The notes below the pieces were generated by a model. That model made no database searches. It saw only the letters and a list, made by a program, of their open reading frames with translations, and was not told the origin of the DNA. The position numbers were made by a program, and so were the translations under genes. A DNA stretch of 64,000 bases, taken from contig CAMZMU010000080.1 in the NCBI GenBank assembly GCA_947311845.1, positions 18,265,620-18,329,619 on the forward strand, given 5' to 3'. Shown here piece after piece: positions 11,929-22,595 of this stretch (position 1 is the first letter of the stretch; every line of letters starts with the position of its first letter). Source of the DNA: Poa pratensis (Eukaryota; Streptophyta; Magnoliopsida; Poales; Poaceae).

Positions 11929-12440
11929 TGATACGTCTCATACGTGTCTACTTTTCCAAACACTTTGGTTGTTGTTTTGCCTTATAATTTGCATGATTTG
12001 AGTAGAACAAACCCAGACTAACATTGTTTTTAGCAGATTTCATTTGGTGTCTTACTTTGTGCAGAAAATAAAAAAGTAAAAAATACAAAAAAAGCCAAAA
12101 GTTATTTCTGGAAGAAAGACTTACGGAGACCGAAGCGGAGACGGAGGGGAGCCACGAGGCTGGCGCGTGGCCACCCTGGCTGCGCTATGGCCCCGCACGG
12201 TCACCGTGGGCGCTGCGCTCGACCCCCTTGGCCTATATTTTTGCTCCCGACGCAAAAATCCTAGACATTCACAGACTTCACCTTCTCGCCATACCGGGCC
12301 GCCATCACCTTGGTTCTTTTTCGGAGGGGCTAATGTGGAGGCTGTTCTTGGCCTCTGAAGAGGGGAAATCATCGACATCTTCATCACCAACTCATCTCCA
12401 TCAAGCCATTATGTTTTCCCCATCCATGTGTGAGTTATCC
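11929..12440 (+). mobile_element. Truncated gypsy LTR (Sabrina-like start)
   Basis: The sequence starts TGATACGTCTCATACGTGTC, closely resembling the start of Triticeae Sabrina-type LTRs (TGATACGTCTCC...). It continues with the same landmarks in order: TTTTCCAAACACTTTGG, TTGCATGATTTGA, AGCAGATTTC, GTGCAGAAA, a GC-rich middle, then GGAGGGGCTAATGTGGAG and a CATCAT/CACCAACTC stretch. Similarity fades near 12440, well short of a full LTR, and no internal domain follows. Family naming is from memory of the LTR start. Confidence 0.65.
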
Positions 12441-13284
12441 CTGTTACAATCAAGGGTCTTCCTTCTTAAAAATAATTAACACATTGTTTCGAATTTTTAA
12501 GGTTAAATTTTTTTTGACGCACCCCGCAAAAACCGGTGGCAAGTAGGCCAATACAACATAGTTTGTTGATTAAAAAACGAGGTTCAAGCTAGTGCAAAGA
12601 ACGATGCTAGACTTGCTTCGTTTGAGTCGAAGCTAGATTGTTGGACACCTTTAAAAGCATGTACAATTGTATTATCTTAATAATGTCATGTAGAACAATT
12701 GCTGAGTTGGTAGACAGAGAAATAGAAAAAAGATATTTGTCACTCATCTCTTATGATCTCTTAGTACCATAAGATAAGACTTTTTACCGTTACACGAGAT
12801 GCTTTCTCTTACATGTTTATTTAATTTTAACAAGTTCATAATTTTAGGAGCATGTAAACAATAATGGCCAGAAATAACTTAAGAGATGATCCTTTGTATG
12901 GTATGTTTTCTCGGTTTTTCTAGATGACGCGGAATAAATAAGATAACTCAAACTCCTTCATTCCCTGAAAAGTGCCGGAAACTTTATAGGAGAAGGAGAA
13001 AAGGATTGTTTTATAGTGAACAGTAGCTAAGTGCCCGTGCGTCGCTACGGAGCGACACAAGAAAACTAATGTTATAATATTTCAAAATCCCACATTTTAT
13101 TGTGTGAAATGTTAGGTGGGTGTAGTATTGCTCTGCTTTTCCATGACTGCACATTTGCCTTCTTGAACTCTGGTAAATCTTTGCTGTTAGATGTTCTCAC
13201 AGCTTTCGACGACGAATGTTGCCCTCGCTCTTATGTTTCTTATGCTCTATCTCTAGAGCTCTGGTAAATCTTGTGTCATTCAGA
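12441..13284. other. No gene recognised
   Basis: AT-rich sequence with short meaningless frames. The only notable string is TGCCCGTGCGTCGCTACGGA near 13035-13052, a short near-palindrome resembling sequence often seen at grass repeat ends. I cannot assign it to a family. Confidence 0.4.
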
Positions 13285-13572
13285 GTGTACACACGGGCGG
13301 TCACAACAATAAGGCGATCCACTGCAGATGCTCAAAACAAATCAACTGTGCAACCACTAAAATATCTTTCCTCAAAATTATTTTGTTTGCCCTACATTTT
13401 TCTTTACAAACACTACTCATGATGCTTGCCACAAATCTGAGTGTTCCACCATGCTGCTACAATCTATACTAATACAAGTTAACGCCTCATGCTTTGTGGT
13501 TCAACATGTAGATTGCAAATTTGATCAGGTGTTGGTTGCAGCTAGCCTATTTGCTGCCGTATGTGACTGTGA
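13285..13572. repeat. Direct duplicate of the dihydrouridine synthase gene 3' end (copy 1)
   Basis: This segment matches 14635-14962 in the same orientation with point differences and a few indels. Shared blocks include ACAACAATAAGGCGA, ACTACTCATGATGCTTGCC, ACAAATCTGAGTGTTCCACCA, CAAGTTAACNCCTCATG and the terminal ATGTGACTGTGAA. The right-hand copy is the genuine 3' untranslated region plus the last ~47 coding bases of the minus-strand synthase gene. Between the copies lies a foreign methyltransferase fragment, so the insertion event and this duplication are linked. Confidence 0.85.
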
Positions 13573-14278
13573 AGCCGGAGCCAGAGGACTTCGCGGCGGA
13601 CTACCAGCACTGGAGGCGCATCATGGACGAGTCGTACCTCAATGGCATGGGCGTCGACTGGTCGAGAGTGAGGAACGTCATGGATATGAGAGCCACCTAT
13701 GGAGGGTAAGATCGGCGACCAAGAACCTCTTGCCATTGCACCAAGCAATCCATCGCCAGTTCCTTCACTTCTGAGCATGATCTCTGCCAGGTTCGCCGCT
13801 GCGCTCAGGGACCAGCAGGTATGGGTGATTAATGTTGTCAACGTCGACGCCCCGGACACGCTGCCAATCATCTCCGACGGCGGGCTTTTCAGAATGTACC
13901 ATGAGTGGTGCGAGTCATTCAGCACCTACCCGAGGACCTACGACCTTCTGCACGCCGACCACCTCTTCTCAAAGATTAAGGAGAGGTCAGTCACTGCCCA
14001 GTCCTACTTACAACCACCTGGTTCAGCTTCAGTTTTACCATGACAAACATGTCTTCTTCAGGTGCGCCGTGTTGCCGGTCATCGCCGAGGTCGACAGGAT
14101 CGTGAGACCGGGGGCAGCCTCATCCTGCGCGACAAGTCCGGGCGCTGTCGACGAGGTGGAGAAGCACTTGAGATCGCTTCACTGGGATGTGAGGCTGACC
14201 TTCTCCAAGAACAACGAAGGGGTGCTGTACGCTGAGAAATCGGATTGGCGACTGGACCTGGTGACCAAGCCATCTTAA
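13573..14278 (+). pseudogene. C-terminal fragment of a PMT-type putative methyltransferase (Methyltransf_29)
   Basis: Three exons are read at about 13573-13705, 13791-13985 and 14062-14278 with good splice borders. The product carries hallmarks of the plant PMT/QUA2-like family, Golgi proteins linked to pectin methylation: VRNVMDMRATYGG (SAM-binding region), FAAALRDQQVWVINVV, GLFRMYHEWCESFSTYPRTYDLLHADHLFS, VIAEVDRIVRPG and SKNNEGVLYAEKSDWR. The family is normally 600 aa or more; only about 180 remain and there is no start. In the last exon the frame slips after VRPG and returns before VDEVEK, fitting one lost base and one gained base. The left border joins the duplicated synthase 3' end directly, so this is a captured gene fragment. 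About 350 bases after the stop are probably its own 3' untranslated region. Confidence 0.85.
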
Positions 14279-14634
14279 AATCATGTCCTGGTCAGATCAG
14301 TTCATATCAAGATGACAAGCAATTTATACCCAGCACAAGATAGATAGGGATTTCTTTTCTTTTTCTTAACATTCTTTGGTTGATTAGTATCTGATATAGC
14401 CATGCGGTAATTAGCTTACAAACAATGCACCCATCAGAATGGTAGTACATGGTTTATGTAGATTGTACCTAAGATTCATGCAGAGAATTCAGATGTGTGC
14501 AGCAGCAGTTGATAGTTTGTCAGATCAAAATTTTACTAGAGTTTGTACATGGTAAGCAAAGCAAGTCCAACCGTTCAAATATACTTCAAAAGCTAATCCA
14601 ACATTTATATCAAACCGTATAATAATGCCTGCAA

Positions 14635-14962
14635 TTGTACACATGGGTTGTTACAACAATAAGGCGACCAACTATAGATGCTCCAAACAAATCAATTGAG
14701 CAACACTGAAATAACTTTACTCAAAATCATTTTGTTCCCACTGGCAGTGCTTCATTTTTCTTTAGAACCACTACTCATGATGCTTGCCACAAATCTGAGT
14801 GTTCCACCACAAAAATGCTGCTACAATCTATACCAGTACAAGTTAACACCTCATGATTTGAGGTTCATCTTTCACTTCTCTCCACAAAACAGTAACATGT
14901 AGACTGCAAATGTGATCAGGCGCTGCTTGTAGATAGCCCATTTGCTGTGGCATGTGACTGTG
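14635..14962. repeat. Dihydrouridine synthase gene 3' end (copy 2, genuine locus)
   Basis: Partner of the copy at 13285-13572. It overlaps the last codons and 3' untranslated region of the minus-strand synthase gene, so it is the source copy. It is somewhat longer than copy 1, with extra bases near 14740 and 14860-14890. Confidence 0.85.
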
Positions 14963-17073
14963 AAATGCTGTTGTCTTTATAAAGTGGTATTCCACCACCA
15001 AGTTCTTTCAGCCTCTTTACCATATCATGCATCCACTCAAAAGTGAGCTTGGTCTGCGCATTGAACTCCTCCCGCACTTGTGGATGCACTTTAAACAAGT
15101 CACCCAACATCTTGTGGACATGGGATCGAATCATTCTCCATGGCACTGGGTATTGCTCGCACAGTTTCAAATACTCAATGGCGAGATCAGCCTGGTCTAA
15201 AACACCATCTATGTCTTCAACGCCATCTTCTTTCCACTCCTTTGTCCGGAAACCAGCAAATAATGCTGGATTTTCTAACAGAGGTTCAGCTGAAAGCACA
15301 CCATCAGCACCAGTATGTTCCAGACAGCTCTTCACATCATCCATATGGCGAATGTTTCCATTTGCAAGTACAGGTATTCTCAGAGCGTCTTTGACAGCTT
15401 TGATGGCATCCCAGTCAGCTCGAAATTTCTTCCCATCCTTCTCATCTCTTGTCCGTCCATGCACAGCTACAAGAGATGCACCAGCTTCTTCAAGCATCTT
15501 TGCATATGCTAGTGCATCCTCCAGTCGTGGGAATATGCGGATCTTCGCCGAGACTGGAACACGAAGGTTTTCTGATAGATTTTGCACAAGAGATTTTACG
15601 AGGGGAAGGTTGTCCATGAGAAATGCCCCGTAATACCCCCTTCTAGCAATGCGCTGTGGGCATCTGCAAAGTTTACAGGGGCATTACTGTTAGAAGAGTA
15701 TCCAGTTTGGACCATTTTTCAAGTAATGCTCATATATGGGGAAAATGCACTGTAGTTCGATATTATAAATGATGAAGAATAAAATTTACAGAAATAACAG
15801 CACACCAGACAGACTTACAAAATGTAGCACTATCAACACCCTAAGAAAAGATCAGACAGGCAGCATTAGACCTTTGATACCTTCACTGAACAATAAAATA
15901 TGACAGCTTCAGAAGTTAAAAGTTCAAATACTCTCACTGCATGGCCTAGTACTAACATCACAATGATGGCACCAGTCACAGAGCTGCTTCAGCAACATTG
16001 ATCAGACGCAGATTATATTGCCTAAAGTACTTTTTTTGTTTATGTAACTAACAAACATGGGCTACGACAAACACAGCTAGTTAAAGGACTAAAGACACCA
16101 ATATTGTTCACAAAAACATAAGGATTCGGCACATTACCCAAAATTTATATCAACATAGTCGCAATGATCTTCCACAATCTTTGCAGCTTGGAACAGAATG
16201 TCAGGATCGTTCGCGCAAAACTGAACAAAAAGTGGGCGATCCTCCTGTACAAGATTTAATCAATGTCACATTCTGCACGAGGAATTATTTAACTGTATGC
16301 AATACCTTAAAATATTAGTAGATTCAAACAGTAACTGCACAATACAGCTAATTTTTTAAACAACTCTAACCATTCTATGACAAAGTGATAAACGTAATCT
16401 TCTGCGTAATAACAGCGATTCTCCACTTGCTGCACCTAATATGGTCACATTACCATGGCCAATTCACTGCACCATCTAAATTTACTTCAATTGAGTTCAA
16501 TTCTAACATTGAAAGTTTACCAGAATTGTTAGCACGGTGAGCTACAGCCTACAGGTGAATCATAATGCTCAAAATTGGGTTTCCTAGAACTGAATCGTAG
16601 CGAGGCGACGACCTGGACACCTACAAACGCGAGTCAGTTACCTTGCAGGTAGTGAACTCCATGTCCCTGTGCTTCTCGTTCTCGGAGAAGATGCGGGAGT
16701 GGAGCATGGGCGTGTAAGCCGCTGTGGCGCCGTAGCGGCGGCAGAGCATGCGGAAGGGCAGCTCCGAGTTGTCCACCATGGGCGCCACCACCAGCCTCGG
16801 GGCGCCCAGCCGCCTCCAGTGCGCCCACGCGCGCTCCACCCTCTCCTCCGCGGACGCTGGCGGAGGAGGCAGGGGCGCGGGCGGGGTTGCCGCCTCCTCC
16901 TCGGCGGCGGCGGCGGTGGCGGGTATGAAGCAGACATCCTCGTCGGGGTCGGCGGCGGTTGTCAGGTGGGCGGCGGCGGCGGCGGCGGCCGGAGCCATGG
17001 TGGGGCTAGGGTTCAGGGAGCGGAAGAGTAGGCGTGGGTTCGGGAGGAGAGGTGCGAGGCGCCGTGGTGGCAT
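14916..17073 (-). CDS. tRNA-dihydrouridine synthase, DUS1-like
   Basis: Three minus-strand exons are read: 16642-17073, 16138-16244 and 14916-15663. Borders are GT/AG and the lengths (432, 107 and 748 nt) sum to 429 codons, giving an uninterrupted 428-aa protein. Dus enzymes use FMN and NADPH to reduce uridine to dihydrouridine in tRNA. Visible landmarks are [15 protein letters not shown] (barrel start), [27 protein letters not shown] with the catalytic cysteine at about residue 181, SAKIRIF, VHGRTR and LANGNI, then a helical C-terminal domain. The glycine before the cysteine is split by intron 2. The first ~70 residues are Ala/Pro-rich; an alternative start is Met26 (16998). Length fits the DUS1 group, whose yeast and human members modify U16/U17. 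The N-terminus might carry an organelle-targeting signal, but that is unproved. It looks intact. Confidence 0.92.
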
Positions 17074-17806
17074 CCGGCTCGGCTCGGCTCGGTAGGCGGC
17101 TCTGATCCGGACATCCGGTTGGTCTAAGGAACGGGCCCTATATGTTGCAGCCCAGAGAAAATTGTTCTGGGCTATTTCGGCCCGACTCGAGATCGTGCAT
17201 CATATTCGGGCCGTATTGAGAGTACAGCCCATTCACATTGCCATAATAATGGCATTATGAAAGCACCACACCGAAGTGTTGACAGTGATCTTTTTCGCAA
17301 GTTTTATTTTCAGCGGCATTTTTGAACTACGTTAAAAATTGGTGTTGCATATTTCCAATTAAACATTTCTTCTTTGTTATAAACCTATCGGTTGCCACAC
17401 TACCCGTGACACTACCGCCACATAAAGGAAACATCATCTTGAGACTTTTGAGGCTAACATGCCCTTACGTCGACCTACTACACTTGAACGATGCATTTTA
17501 GACACTGAACTTCTGAAACAGTGTACAACTTAATTTGGTGACTAACGTTAGTCAGAGCGGTATGACCAAGGACGTGGTATGAGTTTCACATATGTGGTAG
17601 CCCGTCCATCACACATAAATATAGAAGGTACATTTAGGAAGAAATTGTTAAAATAAAAAATGTGGTTACTAATGTGGAGAAAACAAGAAAATATAAATAT
17701 TTTAGAATAGTTTATAGATCAATATTCTAGAATAGTTACTAGAAATGTGGAGACAGTTAAAGTACAAAATTCTGAAATATGGGGGAAAATATTAAAACAT
17801 AAATAT
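17074..17806. other. Upstream region of the synthase gene; no further gene
   Basis: The first ~60 bases upstream of the start codon (plus-strand 17074-17130) are GC-rich with a CTCGG-type pentanucleotide repeat, fitting a short GC-rich plant leader and promoter. No clear TATA box is visible, as is common for housekeeping genes. The remainder is AT-rich and shows no coding signal. Confidence 0.4.
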
Positions 17807-17972
17807 TACTCACTTTGTTCACTAATATAAGGCACACTGGGTCCATTTCAATTTTGACTACATACATACTAATATGAGTGAATCTATATACAAAATAAGT
17901 CTACATATATTTGAATCAAGAAAATTGAAATGATGTGTCCAGTGTGCCTTACATTAGTGAACGGAGGGAGTA
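17807..17972. mobile_element. Stowaway-type MITE (166 bp)
   Basis: Terminal inverted repeats related to CTCCCTCCGTTCACTAATATAAG are seen, with the left one partly decayed to CTCACTTTGTTCACT. TA lies at both outer edges. The arms pair over most of their length (GGCACACTGG near the left, CCAGTGTGCC on the right). Confidence 0.9.
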
Positions 17973-20897
17973 ATAAAGATTAAGAATTCAAGATATACTT
18001 CGTAGTTCATAAAAAATTACTGGCATTCATTCAGTCATATATTAAAACCTCATTTTTTGTTTATATTTATTTCTGAATTATTGTGCCACTTTTCTTGAAT
18101 TTCCTATATTCCTTAAATAATTAATATATATATTTTGAACCTTTTCAGTGGATGGCCAAGTTGTGTGTGTATCATTAAAAAAGACAAAGTGTGCTTTCAG
18201 GTTCAGATGCGACAAGAGATGATTATTTTCCTATCCCAAGATAGATTAAAAAAGTACAGCACTCCGCAATGGGTAGGACTTATTCCTGTCTATCTCGATC
18301 GAGATGGGTTAGATGGGACGACGAATATAATCTGATTATGTAGGGTGCACCATTAGGCAGAGCCCCCATGCATGATCCTATCTGTGAGCCAGGTTGAGTT
18401 GTCACTCATGACATGAAAGCTAGTAGTTGCGAGGAAAACGCGCATATTATAAGAAGGAAATCTCATAATTTGCTTGTTTAGATTCTCAAAAATCGTCAAA
18501 ATTAGGGCGCACTACGGAATGGTGCATGCATCAATAATGCATGATTACAGATCACAATTTCGAGTAGAATAGGCATATGAGTTGCCCAGCTTCAACTTGC
18601 CACCTTTTTTTGGCACCTTAATTAGATGGATCTGGCGTTTGCGGAATCTTTCTGACAGCTACGGCACATATAAATATGAATCTCCACGTGCCGTGCTCGT
18701 TTTTGTTTGAGATAAATATGAATCTTCCGCCCGGCCTGGGTTCGGCGTTGGTGTGGAACGGAACGGAATCTAGTTACGGCATTTTCAGCATAAACCGTTT
18801 TGAGAACTAACTTTCGATTTGGGAATGATTCCTCTCCCTTACTGGTTTGTTATCAGCTGATTGGTTATCGACTTTTTGTTCTGTTTGAAGCACGCCCTGT
18901 GTTGAGGTAACAGCGTAGATGCATGAGATGACACACGACTCTTCGTGTCCAGGAAAGAGAAGCCTATACCTTGCTACTCCTGCTGGAGTTGGGCGCAGCA
19001 TTGAGTGAAGTGCTAGCTGTGACGGGCCAATGGCGCCTCACGTCGCGATCGCCACCGGCACTGAGGCATCAGCGGACGGGGAGGCAGGAATTGTCAAGGG
19101 AAGGAGTTAACTTGAGGACGCCGATCTCTAGCTAGCTTACTTAGCCATCCACCTCGGAGGCGGCCGGTTGAGCAGCCGTTATTGCCATGGATGCGGACGG
19201 ATTGGTGATCATCGTCACGGATGAGACCGACGTTCTTCTGGGCTAAACGAGTGGCAGGAACGCGTCGGAGAACAGCTTCGGTTCGGTTGCCTCGTACCAC
19301 GGACGGTGACCGGCTCGCCGCTCGCGAGATCCAGACGGAGGACAACATTCGAGCAATTTCTATTTTTCAGGAAAGTATAGTAGAAGGGGTCTCAAGGGAT
19401 TACTGAGTACACATTTGACCTCAAGAAATTACAGCGAACATGGCAATGATTTGGTGGCAATACCCTCTTAAAGACTATCAATACATACTCTGGATTTTTC
19501 AGCCTGAGTATACCTAATCATGAACTAGAAATCTCTATTAAGATATTCTTTATCATACAATTTAGAGATACCTGCGAAGATAGGTAATTGATGCACACAC
19601 AAATATATGATTATATTCATGCAAGTGAAACAAATTAATGCAAGCAGACATTTTTTTTCTTATTTCTCTCGCATTTTAGAGGATTTTGTTGGATTAACAA
19701 AATTGTGCAAGAGCTCTATTTGCTTAAATACTTTTGTAAGACCCAATGTATTAAAAAACCAACGCATTTTTTATTACATAGTGTGATATCATTTAGATTT
19801 AGCACAACATACTAGATATGATTGTGAGTTGACAGAAATGTGATATAGACAAGTAAAAGATTAGTATAGATAATTATATTTTGGAAAATCTATTTCCTGC
19901 CTACCCACTATTCGGTGTTGAAAAGTGCTCAAGGCTGGCGCCCGTCGGATAATCATCGTGCAGCTATTATGGATTCGACTGAGACATCACTTGACCATAG
20001 GGTCACATGCGTCCAAAATCCGCGCACTGCTCACACCTTAATCCCTTGAGTCCTCTCTCCTGTGGCCCCCATCTTCTCCTCTCGCTATTCTTATCCGATC
20101 TCTCTCCTCATGGGAGAGGCCCCCAGCAACCACGTCGTTGCGCTCCTCGTGGACGACGCGGGCCACTAGGACGGGCGGTGAAGGGGATGACAACCGTGTC
20201 CTTCGTCACCGCCAAGTTCATGGCGTTGATGGCCGCGAGATCCGGGGTGCTCCTTCCTTCGATGCCGCAGTAGCGCCTCCGACGTGCTCGTCATTAACTA
20301 GGCGCTGCGCCAGCCCGCCGGTGAGACACCTTCCCCACCCATCTCGCTCGGCAAGATCCGTGTCCAGCCGTCGTCCTCCACCCCGCTTGTGTCACCATCC
20401 CACCGCACTCCACCATGCGTCACCCTGTCACCCTTCCACCGTGTCTTATCAGCCCTATCCTCTGGCCGTTGGGTGCTTCTTTGAACATCGTCTGCACCTG
20501 ACACCGGCGGATGGTACCCACATCCTCTCCCGGCCACACTTGAACCTCTAGCTCTCTTCTTCAGATTTTCCCTGTTTTTTGCTACACTTGTGATGCGGAT
20601 GATGTAAATGCCTATGATGTATACTCTAGATTGAAATGGTTTTGTTTACTAACATAGCTTTTACTCTGTAATTGATGGTACTCATCATAGGTTATAATTC
20701 TGGGGTGAATAAATGGCTGAAGAAACCTTCTACTTGGAAGGTTGATGATCTTAGCATATGGTCAACCAAGCTCTTTAATTGTTTTTTTAAGACTGAAGTA
20801 ATTTTCTGTTGAATATGGGGTTACGGGGTTAACCAGGGATGCATAGGAGATCATGTCTTGTGATATACACCTAGGTTTAATTCTCGTGTTAAAGCAA
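17973..20897. other. Intergenic; GC-rich short frames near 20000-20550
   Basis: Mostly AT-rich with no gene I can support. Between about 20007 and 20550 the base composition rises and overlapping frames of 80-137 codons appear on both strands. One short frame from 20110 reads MGEAPSNHVVALLVDDAGH and stops. It looks like a truncated or decayed exon, but the family is unclear. A second GC-rich patch at 19020-19350 is equally unassignable. Confidence 0.35.
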
Positions 20898-21024
20898 TAC
20901 TCTCTCCGTTCCAAATTAGATGACTTCAATTTATACAAAAGTGGATGTATCTAGACATGTTACAAGTCTAGGTACATCTACTTTTATACAAATGGAAGCC
21001 ATCTAATATGGAACGGAGGGAGTA
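20898..21024. mobile_element. Stowaway-type MITE (127 bp)
   Basis: Left end CTCTCTCCGTTCCAAATTAG pairs with right end CTAATATGGAACGGAGGGAG, flanked by TA on both sides. The inner arms also pair (GGATGTATCTAGAC-like near the centre). Confidence 0.92.
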
Positions 21025-21194
21025 TAACTTTTATTACTCTAGTCACAAAACGTTATGTTGATCAAGATATAGGCCTAATGGGTGTAATTTGTGTGTTCAC
21101 ACGTTGTAACTATTACCTGTGTTAAAAAAATATACTAGCATGTTTTCGTAGGCTAAAATGGCATACCAAAACGCTCCATATTTTGGAACGGATG

Positions 21195-21267
21195 TACTCC
21201 CTCCGTTCGGAATTAGTTGTCTCAAAGTTGGATGTATCTAGACAAGTAATTCCGAACGGAGGGAGTA
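21195..21267. mobile_element. Very short Stowaway-type MITE (73 bp)
   Basis: TA, then CTCCCTCCGTTCGGAATTA, a short middle, TAATTCCGAACGGAGGGAG and TA. The arms pair almost perfectly. It is unusually short, consistent with an internal deletion. An incomplete TTTTGGAACGGA end lies immediately to its left (about 21180-21195). Confidence 0.93.
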
Positions 21268-22590
21268 GATATGCAGTAGTTCCTAGTACAGAAATTTATT
21301 ACACCAGATGGAAATAGTTTATACCAGGTAGTCCATGCCATTGTATTTTGACCTCGGATTCGACTAACGGGTGTAAGCTATTCGGTCATTTCTTGGTATA
21401 GTACTATCGAGTAACTGCACCGCACGGTACTTGTTTCTTAGGAGTAGAATGGAACATTTGGAGGCCAAGTGCAAAAATGCCACGTGCGCACCGGGGAATA
21501 TCTTTTCGCCCTAGATAGATGCAGTGCATGCCTTCTATGCTCATAGGAACTTCCCGCAAGAATAGTTATGGTGGTATCTTTCCCGAGCACACCTCCGAAA
21601 TGGTCACCATGACTGTACATGCCCCCTACGCCCCTATGTAGGAGAGAATAATTTGCTTACACTGCACCAAGGGCACTTCTCCCTCTCCACTGGCAATCCC
21701 TATTTGCATAATTCCTTTTGTTTTGTCAGCACCATCGAGCATGTCTACCACGGTAAATACATCGCCACGATTACCATGGTGTGGTCGAAGACGGGGAATG
21801 TAATAGCAGTGGAAGAAATTTACAATGCTTTGGAAGTGAAAGCATGATGGATGGCTCTAATCGCGTTCAAGATGTTCACAATGGATGGGAAGAAGAGGAT
21901 GCTTCACAACACGTTGTGCGGCGTGGTTTCGTTGTGTGGTGGTGTCCATGTCAAAATCGTGCGCGTGGTGTCTGGGAGACTGATGATTGGTGAGTTGAGT
22001 AGTATTATCGGTAAGTGGGGATGGCAACATAGTATAACTTTGTTTTTAGTGATGCTCTTCGAGTACGAAGTTTCAATCTCCGGGTGAAAGCCTTAAGTCT
22101 GACCTTTATTGTTGTATCTAGAAACTGCGGACTGCTGGTTATTACCTTGATACAGGCCTCATCTCGAGTTTCCTCGGACTTCTTCTGAGGGTGAAAACCC
22201 ATGATCTTAATTTTGTAGTTAGATCGAGTGACAATGGCGCTTGTTCACTATGTCCTTCCTAGAGGCATTATTGTTGGAGAACCTTTTCGAAGACCGACTG
22301 ATGCGTACTGCTGCGAGTCCCTCGTCGTTTTGGTGAGTCCTTTTCCTCTTGCAAGGGCAATTTTCCCTTAATGGTTTTTTGTGGCGATGACAATAGTATT
22401 AGGGGACTAATGAAACCTACAAGTACCTATAAAGATTTTAGTCCCATTTGTTGCAATGGTTATTTGGAAGGAAACCCTAGATTCCTAAAGAGGAATAGCG
22501 ACGACATGCATAACATCATGTTTTATCTTGCTTTGTGTCATGGGTATGACATACTATTTAGATGGATAACTTGGATGAACTTGAGGAGGA
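21268..22590. other. No gene recognised
   Basis: Frames of 60-105 codons occur on both strands, for example 22371-22688 plus and 21653-21847 plus, without recognisable domains or consistent splice signals. The region ends at the TAATC target duplication of element D, so 22371-22590 is the original left flank of that insertion. Confidence 0.4.
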
Positions 22591-22595
22591 TAATC
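22591..22595. repeat. Left target-site duplication of element D (TAATC)
   Basis: TAATC directly precedes the LTR end TGTGGGG. The same five bases follow the other LTR end at 61934-61938. A 5-bp duplication is standard for Ty3/gypsy integration. Confidence 0.93.

Noticed and set aside
13030..13055. TGCCCGTGCGTCGCTACGGA as a possible transposon end
   Set aside because: Only one end is visible, no partner repeat or target duplication could be found.
15043..15633. A 196-codon plus-strand frame
   Set aside because: It is the reverse-strand shadow of the conserved dihydrouridine synthase exon.
20007..20551. Possible gene with frames of 88 and 137 codons
   Set aside because: Frames overlap on both strands, have no recognisable domain and start or stop without splice signals; best regarded as a decayed fragment.
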